Shown: piece after piece, positions 6,782-13,434 of the stretch
Layout: each line of letters opens with the position of its first letter
Numbering within the stretch: position 1 is the first letter of the stretch
Notes under the pieces: generated by a model
Database searches by the model: none
Told to the model about the DNA's origin: nothing
What the model saw: only the letters and a program-made list of their open reading frames with translations
Assembly: GCA_964459305.1 (NCBI GenBank)
Contig: CAYWNA010000223.1
Span: 1 to 22,096, forward strand
From: CAYWNA01 sp964459305
Lineage (GTDB): Bacteria > Planctomycetota > Planctomycetia > Pirellulales > Pirellulaceae
DNA length: 22,096 nucleotides
Direction of reading: 5' to 3'
Translations under genes and position numbers: made by a program

Positions 6782-8230
6782 ATGAAGATCATCCAATCGA
6801 CAGCGCTCTGGAGACGTTCGCTCAGCGAAGAGAAGTATCACGCCTCACCGGATCAACAACTCCAACGCGATTGCGCATCACGTCTGCGAGAATCGTTCAA
6901 ACTTTTCCGAGATCGACTTTCGGTCTTGACCGGCGAGATTAGTCGATCGTTTCGAGACTTGACCGTCCACGATGTTGAACACACTGACGCGCTCTGGCAA
7001 TGTGCCGATCTTCTTCTTGGTGACGACTACCCAATCAACCCTTCCGAAACCTATGTTCTCGGCGGCGCGTTTCTCCTGCACGATGCCGGCCTAGCATTGG
7101 CGAGCTATCAAGACATTCGTACAGATGTCAGACATACGGCTCTTTGGAAAGACTGCGCAGCTGTAGCTTTCCGCCGAGATGTCGGACGGCCAATTCGTGA
7201 AGAGGATTACCCGAACCTGCCTGCAGACATCGAACAGGAGGCTACCGAGTTTTTCCTGCGTCAACGCCACGCACAACAAGCGTCTGCATTAGGCCTCGCG
7301 AGCTTCCGCGCAAAGGAAGGTGATGATTCAAGGTACTTGATTGATGATGCCGATCTCCGGGACGCATTTGGACATTTGATTGGACAGATTGCATACAGTC
7401 ACTGGTGGCCCATTGACAAGGTGATGATGGAGTTGCCTGACACACACGGACCTCTAGCCAGTGGGCCGCCGGAGTGGTATGTCGATCCGCTTAAGCTGGC
7501 CATCATCTTGCGCACATGCGATGCAATTCAGATTGACTCGCGTCGCGCGCCAGCGTTGCTGCGATCTCTGCGAAAGCCCACGGGCGTCGCCCAAGACCAC
7601 TGGAGATTCCAGGAGCGGATGATGGCTCCGTTCGTGGAGAACCGAGCGATTGTCTTCACAAGTAGTTCACCGTTCAAACAGAGCGATTCGGATGCGTGGT
7701 GGACAGGAAAGGAGCTCCTTCAGGCAGCCGACAGTGAGCTACGCGTGGCTGACGCGTGCCTGTCAGACCTTGGTCGCCCACAGTTATCAGCAAATCGAGT
7801 CGCGGGTATCCAAATTCACAAACAGCTTACGCGATTCATCAGGGTTGACGGTTGGACACCTGTTGACACTTCAGTCCACGTTTTTGATGTGGCAACACTA
7901 ATCGAAACATTGGGTGGGCAGGGTCTATATGGTGATCGACCTTATGTCCCGCTGCGCGAACTTCTACAGAACGCTCGTGACGCTGTTGTTGCCAGAAGAA
8001 TGAAGGAGTCACGTCCTGGTGATTGGGGGACGATCGAAGTTGCGCTATCAGAAGATGACCACGGTTTCGTTCTAACTGTGTCGGACGATGGCATTGGCAT
8101 GTCTGAAGATGTCTTGGCCGGGCACCTTTTGGATTTTGGGAAAAGCTATTGGAAGTCGCAGCAAGCTCTACAGGAGCATCCAGGGCTACCACCCGAGTCG
8201 CTACTGTTGGGATGGTGTTCCACGTCTTGA
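6782..8230 (+). CDS. HD domain-GHKL (Hsp90-like) ATPase protein, truncated
   Basis: A 482-residue product. Residues about 40-260 form an HD metal-hydrolase domain: His63/His67 in TVHDVEHTDALW, the His100-Asp101 pair in FLLHDAG, further His in RHAQQ (163) and YSHWW (207), and Asp247 in LRTCDAIQ. Residues about 380-460 begin a GHKL ATPase: N-box ELLQNARDA (Glu393, Asn397, Asp400) and the first glycine box DDGIGM (435-440), then LLDFGKSYW. The expected second glycine box and lid (FGIGF type) never come: the frame runs into LGWCSTS and stops. Full-length relatives continue for several hundred residues. The fused HD-GHKL layout is found in bacterial conflict or stress systems (established for the fold combination; the role here is inferred). 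The ATP site is incomplete, so ATPase activity is unlikely. The start follows AAGGA by ten bases. Confidence 0.75.
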   Translation: MKIIQSTALWRRSLSEEKYHASPDQQLQRDCASRLRESFKLFRDRLSVLTGEISRSFRDLTVHDVEHTDALWQCADLLLGDDYPINPSETYVLGGAFLLHDAGLALASYQDIRTDVRHTALWKDCAAVAFRRDVGRPIREEDYPNLPADIEQEATEFFLRQRHAQQASALGLASFRAKEGDDSRYLIDDADLRDAFGHLIGQIAYSHWWPIDKVMMELPDTHGPLASGPPEWYVDPLKLAIILRTCDAIQIDSRRAPALLRSLRKPTGVAQDHWRFQERMMAPFVENRAIVFTSSSPFKQSDSDAWWTGKELLQAADSELRVADACLSDLGRPQLSANRVAGIQIHKQLTRFIRVDGWTPVDTSVHVFDVATLIETLGGQGLYGDRPYVPLRELLQNARDAVVARRMKESRPGDWGTIEVALSEDDHGFVLTVSDDGIGMSEDVLAGHLLDFGKSYWKSQQALQEHPGLPPESLLLGWCSTS

Positions 8231-8263
8231 ACCATGGGGTGCGCCGGACGCGTGCGTTCCTGA

Positions 8264-8368
8264 AAGATCTATTTCCTTCGCGGCGCGGTCGATGACAAGA
8301 TCGATCTGCACGCCTCTGTCCCTGGTCTCGACTACGGGGAAGGCCCGTTCTTCTCTGTTTGGCCGTAG
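8264..8368 (+). pseudogene. Possible C-terminal relic of the HD-GHKL gene
   Basis: After two stops (8228-8230 and 8261-8263) the same frame as the HD-GHKL gene reopens and reads KIYFLRGAVDDKIDLHASVP, then GLDYGEGPFF, ending in TAG at 8366-8368. Third positions are GC-rich and the text is protein-like. It overlaps the 3' end of the convergent NHL gene by 37 bases. It may be the original C-terminus, joined after a large internal deletion; homology is not proven. Confidence 0.35.
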
Positions 8369-11300
8369 ACAATACGACACTTGGCGATGCGTCGATTCAG
8401 CACATCCACAACAAACAGCCGGTCCTTCCAGACGGAAAGTGCTGAGATCGTTCCGAAGGGAAGCTCGGGGTGTGGATATTTGCTCCCTTTGCCCTGGCAA
8501 TCCATGTTGCCGTAGCTTCCGAATTCGCCGACCAACTTGCCGGTCTCGCAGCTAATCACTTGCACGCTGTACCTGGTGGCGGCGTACAGATAGCCTTTGC
8601 CGTCCAGCGTTTGGTGTTGTTTCGATGTAATGCAATGGCACGGCGGGAAGATCACCTCGGGCTGTCCAAGATATCCCTCCCATGGCCGAGTCCAGAGCGG
8701 TTCGCCTCCGGACGGCGGGTATTTTGACAGAGCAAGATATTTATCCCACGGCCTCTTGGCGGGACGGTGCATGACGTACAAGTTGCCTTCGTCGTCGACT
8801 TGCAGGCCTCGCACGCAATCCAGCTTGAGCAGGGCGTTCTTTTTCAGATTCCCGTCCGCGTCGTATACGTTTACCTGGCGGTGCAAAGCGATGTACGGGC
8901 TCACGGGCCGCGATTTTGGATCGACGTCCACTTTGGCCACATAGTAGATGTTGCCGTGCCGGTCGACGTCCATGCCGTGATAAACGTCGTTCCAGAAACC
9001 CGTTTGCATGGCGTGATCGACGAAGAGGGCGTTCGTACCCGTTGCCTTGAAAGGAACCGGTTTCCCCTCGCGATCGAAGCGGAGCAACTCTACGCCGGCC
9101 TTCCGCAATTTCCACCGGTATACCCTGCCGTCCTTTCCGAAAATGGAGTCGATGAACAGCGGCTCATCCGGATAACGGAACTGGCGTTCGTAATTCAACG
9201 TCCCCCAAGGCGAGGTTGCGTTCACGCCTCTGGCATCGAAGAATAGGGACGGCCACCTCTTGAGTACGTTCCCCTCCTGGTCGATCCGGTAAACGGTCCC
9301 GAACTGCTTGAGGCGGTGGTTTGAGTCGTCTTCGACGTAGACATGGCCCGTTTGCGGGTCGATATTGAGAATCGGCTGGTCGCCGCTTTGCCGGGGACAG
9401 GAAAGCGTCTCGCCGCTGTCTACCCATTCCTTCTTCACAGAAAGGTCACCGCCCGCCAGTTGCACGAGGCTCCCCGGGCCAACGGCATTGGCCACCCAAA
9501 CCAGCGGCGGGGATACTCCGGCGTCCACGGTGACTTGCAGCACTTCCGGATCGAGGGGCTTGGAAACGGCCAGCAGCTTCGGCTCTTTCCAACTCTTGAG
9601 TTTGATCAGCTTCCTGGTGGCTTGCGAAGGATTCCGGGCCGCGGCGTCCACGTCCCGCTGCATCAATGGCAACGAGCGTTCGACCCCTTCGTCCTTTGGT
9701 CTCTCTTTGGACCCCACCAACACATAGAGGCTCCTTTCGGCATCGATCGCCAACGCGGTCGGGTCATATATCGGGTGCTTCTCTCCGCCGTGCTGATAGT
9801 GCGTTATCGATGCGATCGGGCTGCCGTCTTCTCCGAGTACCTGCAGACGGTTGTTCCCGGCATCCGCCACGATCAGATGATTTCCGTCCAGCGCCAGCCC
9901 GCTCGGTTCGGCGAAGCCGCCGAAAGAGTCCTGCTTTTCAACCTTGACGCCCTGGTGCATTCGGCACTTCCAGACATGGGCTCCCCTTGCTTCTTTTGGA
10001 CTCACGTCCCAATGGTAGCTTGTCTCTTGTGCGCTCACTTCCCAATAGTAGGCGTAGCGCTTGGTGGGAAGCGTACTCTGGCCCGCCGACATGTAGAGAA
10101 TGCGGTCGGCGTCAAAACAGAAGTAAGGGTAGCGGAGTGAAGCAAACGGCATGTAGTTCTTCAGGTCGGGAACCATCAAAAGGCCCTGGGTCCAGTTGGT
10201 GCTTTCGAACGGTTCATTTCGCCCCGAATTGTGAGTCGAAGTCCATCCTTCCGGGGGCAGACTTCCGTCCGGCTTCATCCTCCACAACACACCGCGGTAG
10301 ATATTCGCCATGATCAGGTCGCCGTCCGGCGCCACCGCGATCTTCTGAGGGTGATTCCACCAGGAGCCGTACATCGAGAGCGCACCGGCGAGTGTCTCGA
10401 ACATCAAAGGGATGGCCAGCTCCGTTTTGCCTTCCCGTGCCGTCCTTCTACAGAGGTCCCGCACGGCGGAATGGGGCAAGGTCGGGTTCAGCGGCATGAT
10501 CGTCCGCAAATAGCCGCCTTGGCGATCGAAGACCCGCAACTCGGGTACCTCCCTGAACGGTCTCGGATCGGAGAGCACGTAAAGCTCCCCCGTCTTCTCG
10601 TTCACGGCAAGGTCCCAGATAATGCCCCGCGCATGAGGATCGCCCTTCAGCAGAAACCCCTCCAATTCCAGCTTCACCTCGCCCGTCGTTCCAGCGTGAG
10701 CCGAACCGGGTCCAAGCTGTATCGGCTGCCCTTTCTCCTCGGCAAGTAACGATCTGTGCGCTTTCGGTGGGACGTTGTAGTGCAGCGCGTGGGGGCTTGA
10801 ATAGTCGGGCCCCGGGAGACTCTCCCGCGGGGGGATGCCCGTCAGGATTCCCAACTCATCGAGATTCGCAGACGTGCCACCCCAGCAATGGGTCTCGCCG
10901 CCGGGCATGCCGGCTCGCCGGATGTTGAACCCGATCTTCGACGCGAGCGTCTTGTTCTTGTTGAAGATGTTTAGCGGAAGAGCGAATTCGGCAGACCATG
11001 CACCGGTGCCCTTCGCCACGGCGGACTTGAATTGCGGTTGCCACGTCCGGTCGCCCCAGGGGGGTGTATGCTCATTGTAGGAAGAGATCAGTGTGCCACC
11101 ATCCTCCGGGGCGATCCGGATCAGGTAGTAAGAATTCCCATCGCCGTTGGAGTCGATCAGCAGTTCGACGTGGTCGACTTCCTTCGCGGGCTGAACGGGA
11201 TTGCCTCCCCAATGGGCTGAGACCAGTCTGTCGAGATTGAATTTCGCATATCTGGCAATTTGCCCGGTCGTGAATGAAGATGTGTGCCCCCGCTCCATTC

Positions 11301-11610
11301 CCTCCGACGCGTCCTTTCCCGCACAGATAACACCCACGTACAGATGGTTCACATCGCACAAGATGAACGCCTCCGTGGTTGACTTCGACGCCCCCGGCCC
11401 CGTGACCGCGAGCGGACCGGTTTTCGCCGTATCCTTCCAGCACGGCTCATCGAGCTTTCCGTCCACCACCGGCGTGGAGTCCGTCGCTGGCACCCGCAAC
11501 ATCGGTCTGTTGTCGGCCCCGCTTTCCGCCGCCGGCGCCCAGCCAAGGCAAAGCAGTGAGCCCAGAACAGCAACCGAGATATGAATCGTTCGCAACGTCG
11601 AGTTACTCAT
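8332..11610 (-). CDS. Exported CBM9-like and NHL-repeat beta-propeller protein
   Basis: A 1,092-residue secreted protein. Residues 1-28 form a signal peptide (SVAVLGSLLCLGW, then APAAES). Residues about 40-250 match the CBM9-like/DOMON fold seen in planctomycete sugar-related proteins: VVDGKLDEPCWKDTA at the start, FILCDVNHLYVGVICAGKD, then VELLIDSNGDGNSYYLIRI and WSAEFALPL. The rest forms NHL-type propeller blades, e.g. SGLALDGNHLIVADAGNNRL (about 567-587), GMDVDRHGNIYYVAK (about 875-890), GLQVDDEGNLYVMH (about 932-945) and a terminal LFVVDVLNRRIAKC. No catalytic motif was seen, so it more likely binds carbohydrate or organises other proteins outside the cytoplasm. The ATG follows GGGAG by eight bases. 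It stands alone on this strand, between repeat-rich spacers. Confidence 0.85.
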   Translation of the reverse strand: MSNSTLRTIHISVAVLGSLLCLGWAPAAESGADNRPMLRVPATDSTPVVDGKLDEPCWKDTAKTGPLAVTGPGASKSTTEAFILCDVNHLYVGVICAGKDASEGMERGHTSSFTTGQIARYAKFNLDRLVSAHWGGNPVQPAKEVDHVELLIDSNGDGNSYYLIRIAPEDGGTLISSYNEHTPPWGDRTWQPQFKSAVAKGTGAWSAEFALPLNIFNKNKTLASKIGFNIRRAGMPGGETHCWGGTSANLDELGILTGIPPRESLPGPDYSSPHALHYNVPPKAHRSLLAEEKGQPIQLGPGSAHAGTTGEVKLELEGFLLKGDPHARGIIWDLAVNEKTGELYVLSDPRPFREVPELRVFDRQGGYLRTIMPLNPTLPHSAVRDLCRRTAREGKTELAIPLMFETLAGALSMYGSWWNHPQKIAVAPDGDLIMANIYRGVLWRMKPDGSLPPEGWTSTHNSGRNEPFESTNWTQGLLMVPDLKNYMPFASLRYPYFCFDADRILYMSAGQSTLPTKRYAYYWEVSAQETSYHWDVSPKEARGAHVWKCRMHQGVKVEKQDSFGGFAEPSGLALDGNHLIVADAGNNRLQVLGEDGSPIASITHYQHGGEKHPIYDPTALAIDAERSLYVLVGSKERPKDEGVERSLPLMQRDVDAAARNPSQATRKLIKLKSWKEPKLLAVSKPLDPEVLQVTVDAGVSPPLVWVANAVGPGSLVQLAGGDLSVKKEWVDSGETLSCPRQSGDQPILNIDPQTGHVYVEDDSNHRLKQFGTVYRIDQEGNVLKRWPSLFFDARGVNATSPWGTLNYERQFRYPDEPLFIDSIFGKDGRVYRWKLRKAGVELLRFDREGKPVPFKATGTNALFVDHAMQTGFWNDVYHGMDVDRHGNIYYVAKVDVDPKSRPVSPYIALHRQVNVYDADGNLKKNALLKLDCVRGLQVDDEGNLYVMHRPAKRPWDKYLALSKYPPSGGEPLWTRPWEGYLGQPEVIFPPCHCITSKQHQTLDGKGYLYAATRYSVQVISCETGKLVGEFGSYGNMDCQGKGSKYPHPELPFGTISALSVWKDRLFVVDVLNRRIAKCRIVYGQTEKNGPSP
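10001..10066. repeat. 33-bp tandem duplication in the NHL gene
   Basis: CTCACGTCCCAATGGTAG at 10001 recurs as CTCACTTCCCAATAGTAG at 10034, a period of 33 bases. On the coding (minus) strand it gives two 11-residue copies, YYWEVSAQETS and YHWDVSPKEAR. Confidence 0.65.
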
Positions 11611-11960
11611 GGGCCTTGCTCCCTATTAACGTTCTGGATGTGTCCTCCCACCGCGGAGCTTGTCTCCGTGGGGGAATGTTCGAAACCAGATAGTGACAAT
11701 GCATCCATCATTTTCGCCAGCATGCGGCTTGCCCGCGTGGAGCGGTGTTCCCTTGGGAACATCGCTCCACGGAGACGAGCTGCGTGGTGGCGTGTTCCGT
11801 TTTCATCGGTGTTCTGGTGATGAACATCGCCCCACGGGGACGAGCCCCGACGTGACGAAAAATCTCGCCGAATGTCCTTAACCTCGTGTCTTTCTTTGCA
11901 GTGTTTGTATAAATTGTCAATAGTTGCCACTAAACATCTTCACGAATCGTATACCTTACC
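11611..11960. other. Divergent intergenic region filled by a palindromic repeat array
   Basis: No gene is supported. It separates the divergent NHL gene and enolase-superfamily gene and therefore should hold both promoters. Most of it is the four-copy repeat array at 11646-11857; an AT-rich TATAAA at 11908-11913 has no clear -35 partner. Confidence 0.6.
11646..11857. repeat. Symmetrical array of four 36-nt repeats
   Basis: Four related 36-base units lie at 11646-11681 (-), 11715-11750 (-), 11757-11792 (+) and 11822-11857 (+). Each begins GAACAT/C, then CGCTCCACG or a close variant, then GAGACGAGC-like text. The inner pair forms a hairpin centred near 11753 (GTGGAGCGGTGTTCCC, two bases, GGGAACATCGCTCCAC). 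Spacing between units is 69 bases on the left and 65 on the right. Confidence 0.8.
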
Positions 11961-13079
11961 ATGAAAATCACACAAATCACTTGCCAGGTACTCCGGATTC
12001 CGTCCGTCGAAGCGAAGACGGCGGCCAGTCAGGACGCGGTGCTGGTCCGCGTCCACAGCGACTCTGGTCTAGAAGGGATCGGCGAGGCCGATGCGTCGCC
12101 CGAGGTGGTCAAAGCGGTCATTGACGCTCCGTTCAGCCACAACGTCGCGTGTGGTCTGCGCGAGGTTCTGGTGGGCGAGAACCCGCTGGAGACCGGGCGG
12201 CTTTGGCAGAAAATGTATCGGCGGACCCAGTACCTCGGTCGCACGTCGGTGACGATCGCCGCCATGGGCGCGGTCGACATGGCCTTGTGGGACCTGAAGG
12301 GCAAACACTACGGCGAACCCATTCACCGTTTGCTTGGTGGCAAGCAACACGACCGCATCCGGGCATATGCATCAATCCTGTTCGGCCGGGACGGATCAGA
12401 GACGGCCGAAATCGGGCGTCGCTGGATCGAGACAGGCTACCGAGCCGTCAAGTTCGGCTGGGAACCCATGGGGCAGAGCGAAGCCGTTGATATCGACCTC
12501 GTGCGCGGAGCCCGCGAAGGGGTCGGCGACGCCACTCTGCTGATCGACGCCGGCTGTGTCTGGGATGCTCGAACCGCACTGCGGCGAGCCCACGCGTTCG
12601 CCGACTACGGCATCGAGTGGCTGGAGGAGCCGCTGCGACAAGCGGACATCGACGGGTACGCCTGGCTGCGGGACCGCTCGCCCGTGCCGATCGCGGCCGG
12701 CGAAGGCGAATGCGGGCGCGAGTCGTTTCGGCCGCTGGTCGACCGGCACGCGCTGGACGTCTACCAGGTCGATCTGGCCCGCAACGGATTCACCGACGCG
12801 TCGTACATCAAGTCGCGCGTGGAAGAGATCGGCGCTCGGCTGTGCAACCACTGCTACACGACGCCCGTCACCGTCGCCGCCAGCCTGCACTGGCTGAGCA
12901 CTTGCCGTGATGCGTTTCTGTTCGAGGACTGCGTCGAGGACTCGCCCCTGCGGCACGAACTGACCAACGAAACCGTACAAGCCAAAGACGGCTGGATCGA
13001 AGTCCTCGACGGCCCTGGCCTCGGCATCACGTTGAACGAGGACGCGGTGGCCAGGTATCTCGTCACTGAATCGACGTAG
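11961..13079 (+). CDS. Mandelate racemase/muconate lactonizing enzyme family protein
   Basis: A 372-residue member of the enolase superfamily, cytoplasmic, expected to abstract a proton next to a sugar-acid carboxylate in an Mg2+-dependent dehydration or racemisation. The N-terminal capping domain (1-125) includes DMALWDLKGKHYGEPIHRLL. In the barrel, Lys164 (VKFGW) is the first catalytic Lys; metal ligands are Asp196 (LIDAGCVW), Glu222 (WLEEP) and Glu248 (AAGEGE); the Asp271-His297 dyad appears in QVDLARNG and CNHCYTTPV; Glu322 (LFEDC) closes the site. Position 166 is Gly, so the KxK pair of classic mandelate racemase is incomplete, which points to another subgroup, perhaps a sugar-acid dehydratase. 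Length is normal. No strong ribosome site precedes the ATG. The sugar porter remnant and hydrolase nearby fit sugar catabolism, but the substrate is not known. Confidence 0.88.
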   Translation: MKITQITCQVLRIPSVEAKTAASQDAVLVRVHSDSGLEGIGEADASPEVVKAVIDAPFSHNVACGLREVLVGENPLETGRLWQKMYRRTQYLGRTSVTIAAMGAVDMALWDLKGKHYGEPIHRLLGGKQHDRIRAYASILFGRDGSETAEIGRRWIETGYRAVKFGWEPMGQSEAVDIDLVRGAREGVGDATLLIDAGCVWDARTALRRAHAFADYGIEWLEEPLRQADIDGYAWLRDRSPVPIAAGEGECGRESFRPLVDRHALDVYQVDLARNGFTDASYIKSRVEEIGARLCNHCYTTPVTVAASLHWLSTCRDAFLFEDCVEDSPLRHELTNETVQAKDGWIEVLDGPGLGITLNEDAVARYLVTEST

Positions 13080-13433
13080 GCGCTAATCCCTTTGACTGCC
13101 TTTCCCAGCGCAAAGAGCGATAACAGGAAAATGTTAGACAGGAAGATGGGATCGGCAATCGTTGCCCCGTATGTTCCTGTCATCCATTTTTCTGTCGAAA
13201 CACATTGAGAGCGAGAACCTGGACTCCTGGACTGCTCCACTATCTTGGCGAGCCGGATTTCTCACGTAGGGTGGGTCGAGGTCGCGGAAGTGGGTGGTGG
13301 GCCTGTATAAGCCGATCGGTTCGCGGAAATCGCGCCGTCGTTACTCCACGGCAAGCCCAGCGACCGATGGCCCACCAGGAACACGGCTTGCTTGGCCCAC
13401 CCTACATGCTCCTGGAGTGCTCCACTATCTTGG
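13080..13433. other. Convergent intergenic region with two palindromic elements
   Basis: No gene is supported between the convergent enolase-superfamily gene and the giant RHS gene. The space holds two separate elements, at 13123-13195 and 13224-13434. No hairpin followed by a T-run was found. Confidence 0.65.
13123..13195. repeat. Imperfect inverted repeat, 25-nt arms
   Basis: Arms at 13123-13147 (ACAGGAAAATG...GACAGGAAGAT) and 13171-13195 are reverse complements at 20 of 25 positions, with a 23-base centre. It looks like a small dispersed palindromic element just downstream of the enolase-superfamily stop. Confidence 0.6.
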
Positions 13434-13434
13434 C
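13224..13434. repeat. Palindromic element flanked by 26-bp direct repeats
   Basis: Direct repeats at 13224-13249 and 13409-13434 match at 25 of 26 bases (CTCCTGGAC/GTGCTCC, then ACTATCTTGGC). Between them lie inverted repeats GTAGGGTGGG (13266-13275)/CCCACCCTAC (13396-13405) and TGGTGGGCC (13295-13303)/GGCCCACCA (13369-13377). The right direct repeat ends on the first base of the giant gene's stop codon complement. Confidence 0.75.

Noticed and set aside
6304..6942. 212-codon plus-strand frame overlapping the HD-GHKL start
   Set aside because: It runs through the hairpin pair and the start of a well-supported gene in another frame; no family resemblance.
11908..11913. TATAAA as -10 box for the enolase-superfamily gene
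   Set aside because: No plausible -35 element 16-18 bases upstream; sigma70 rules may not hold in this phylum.
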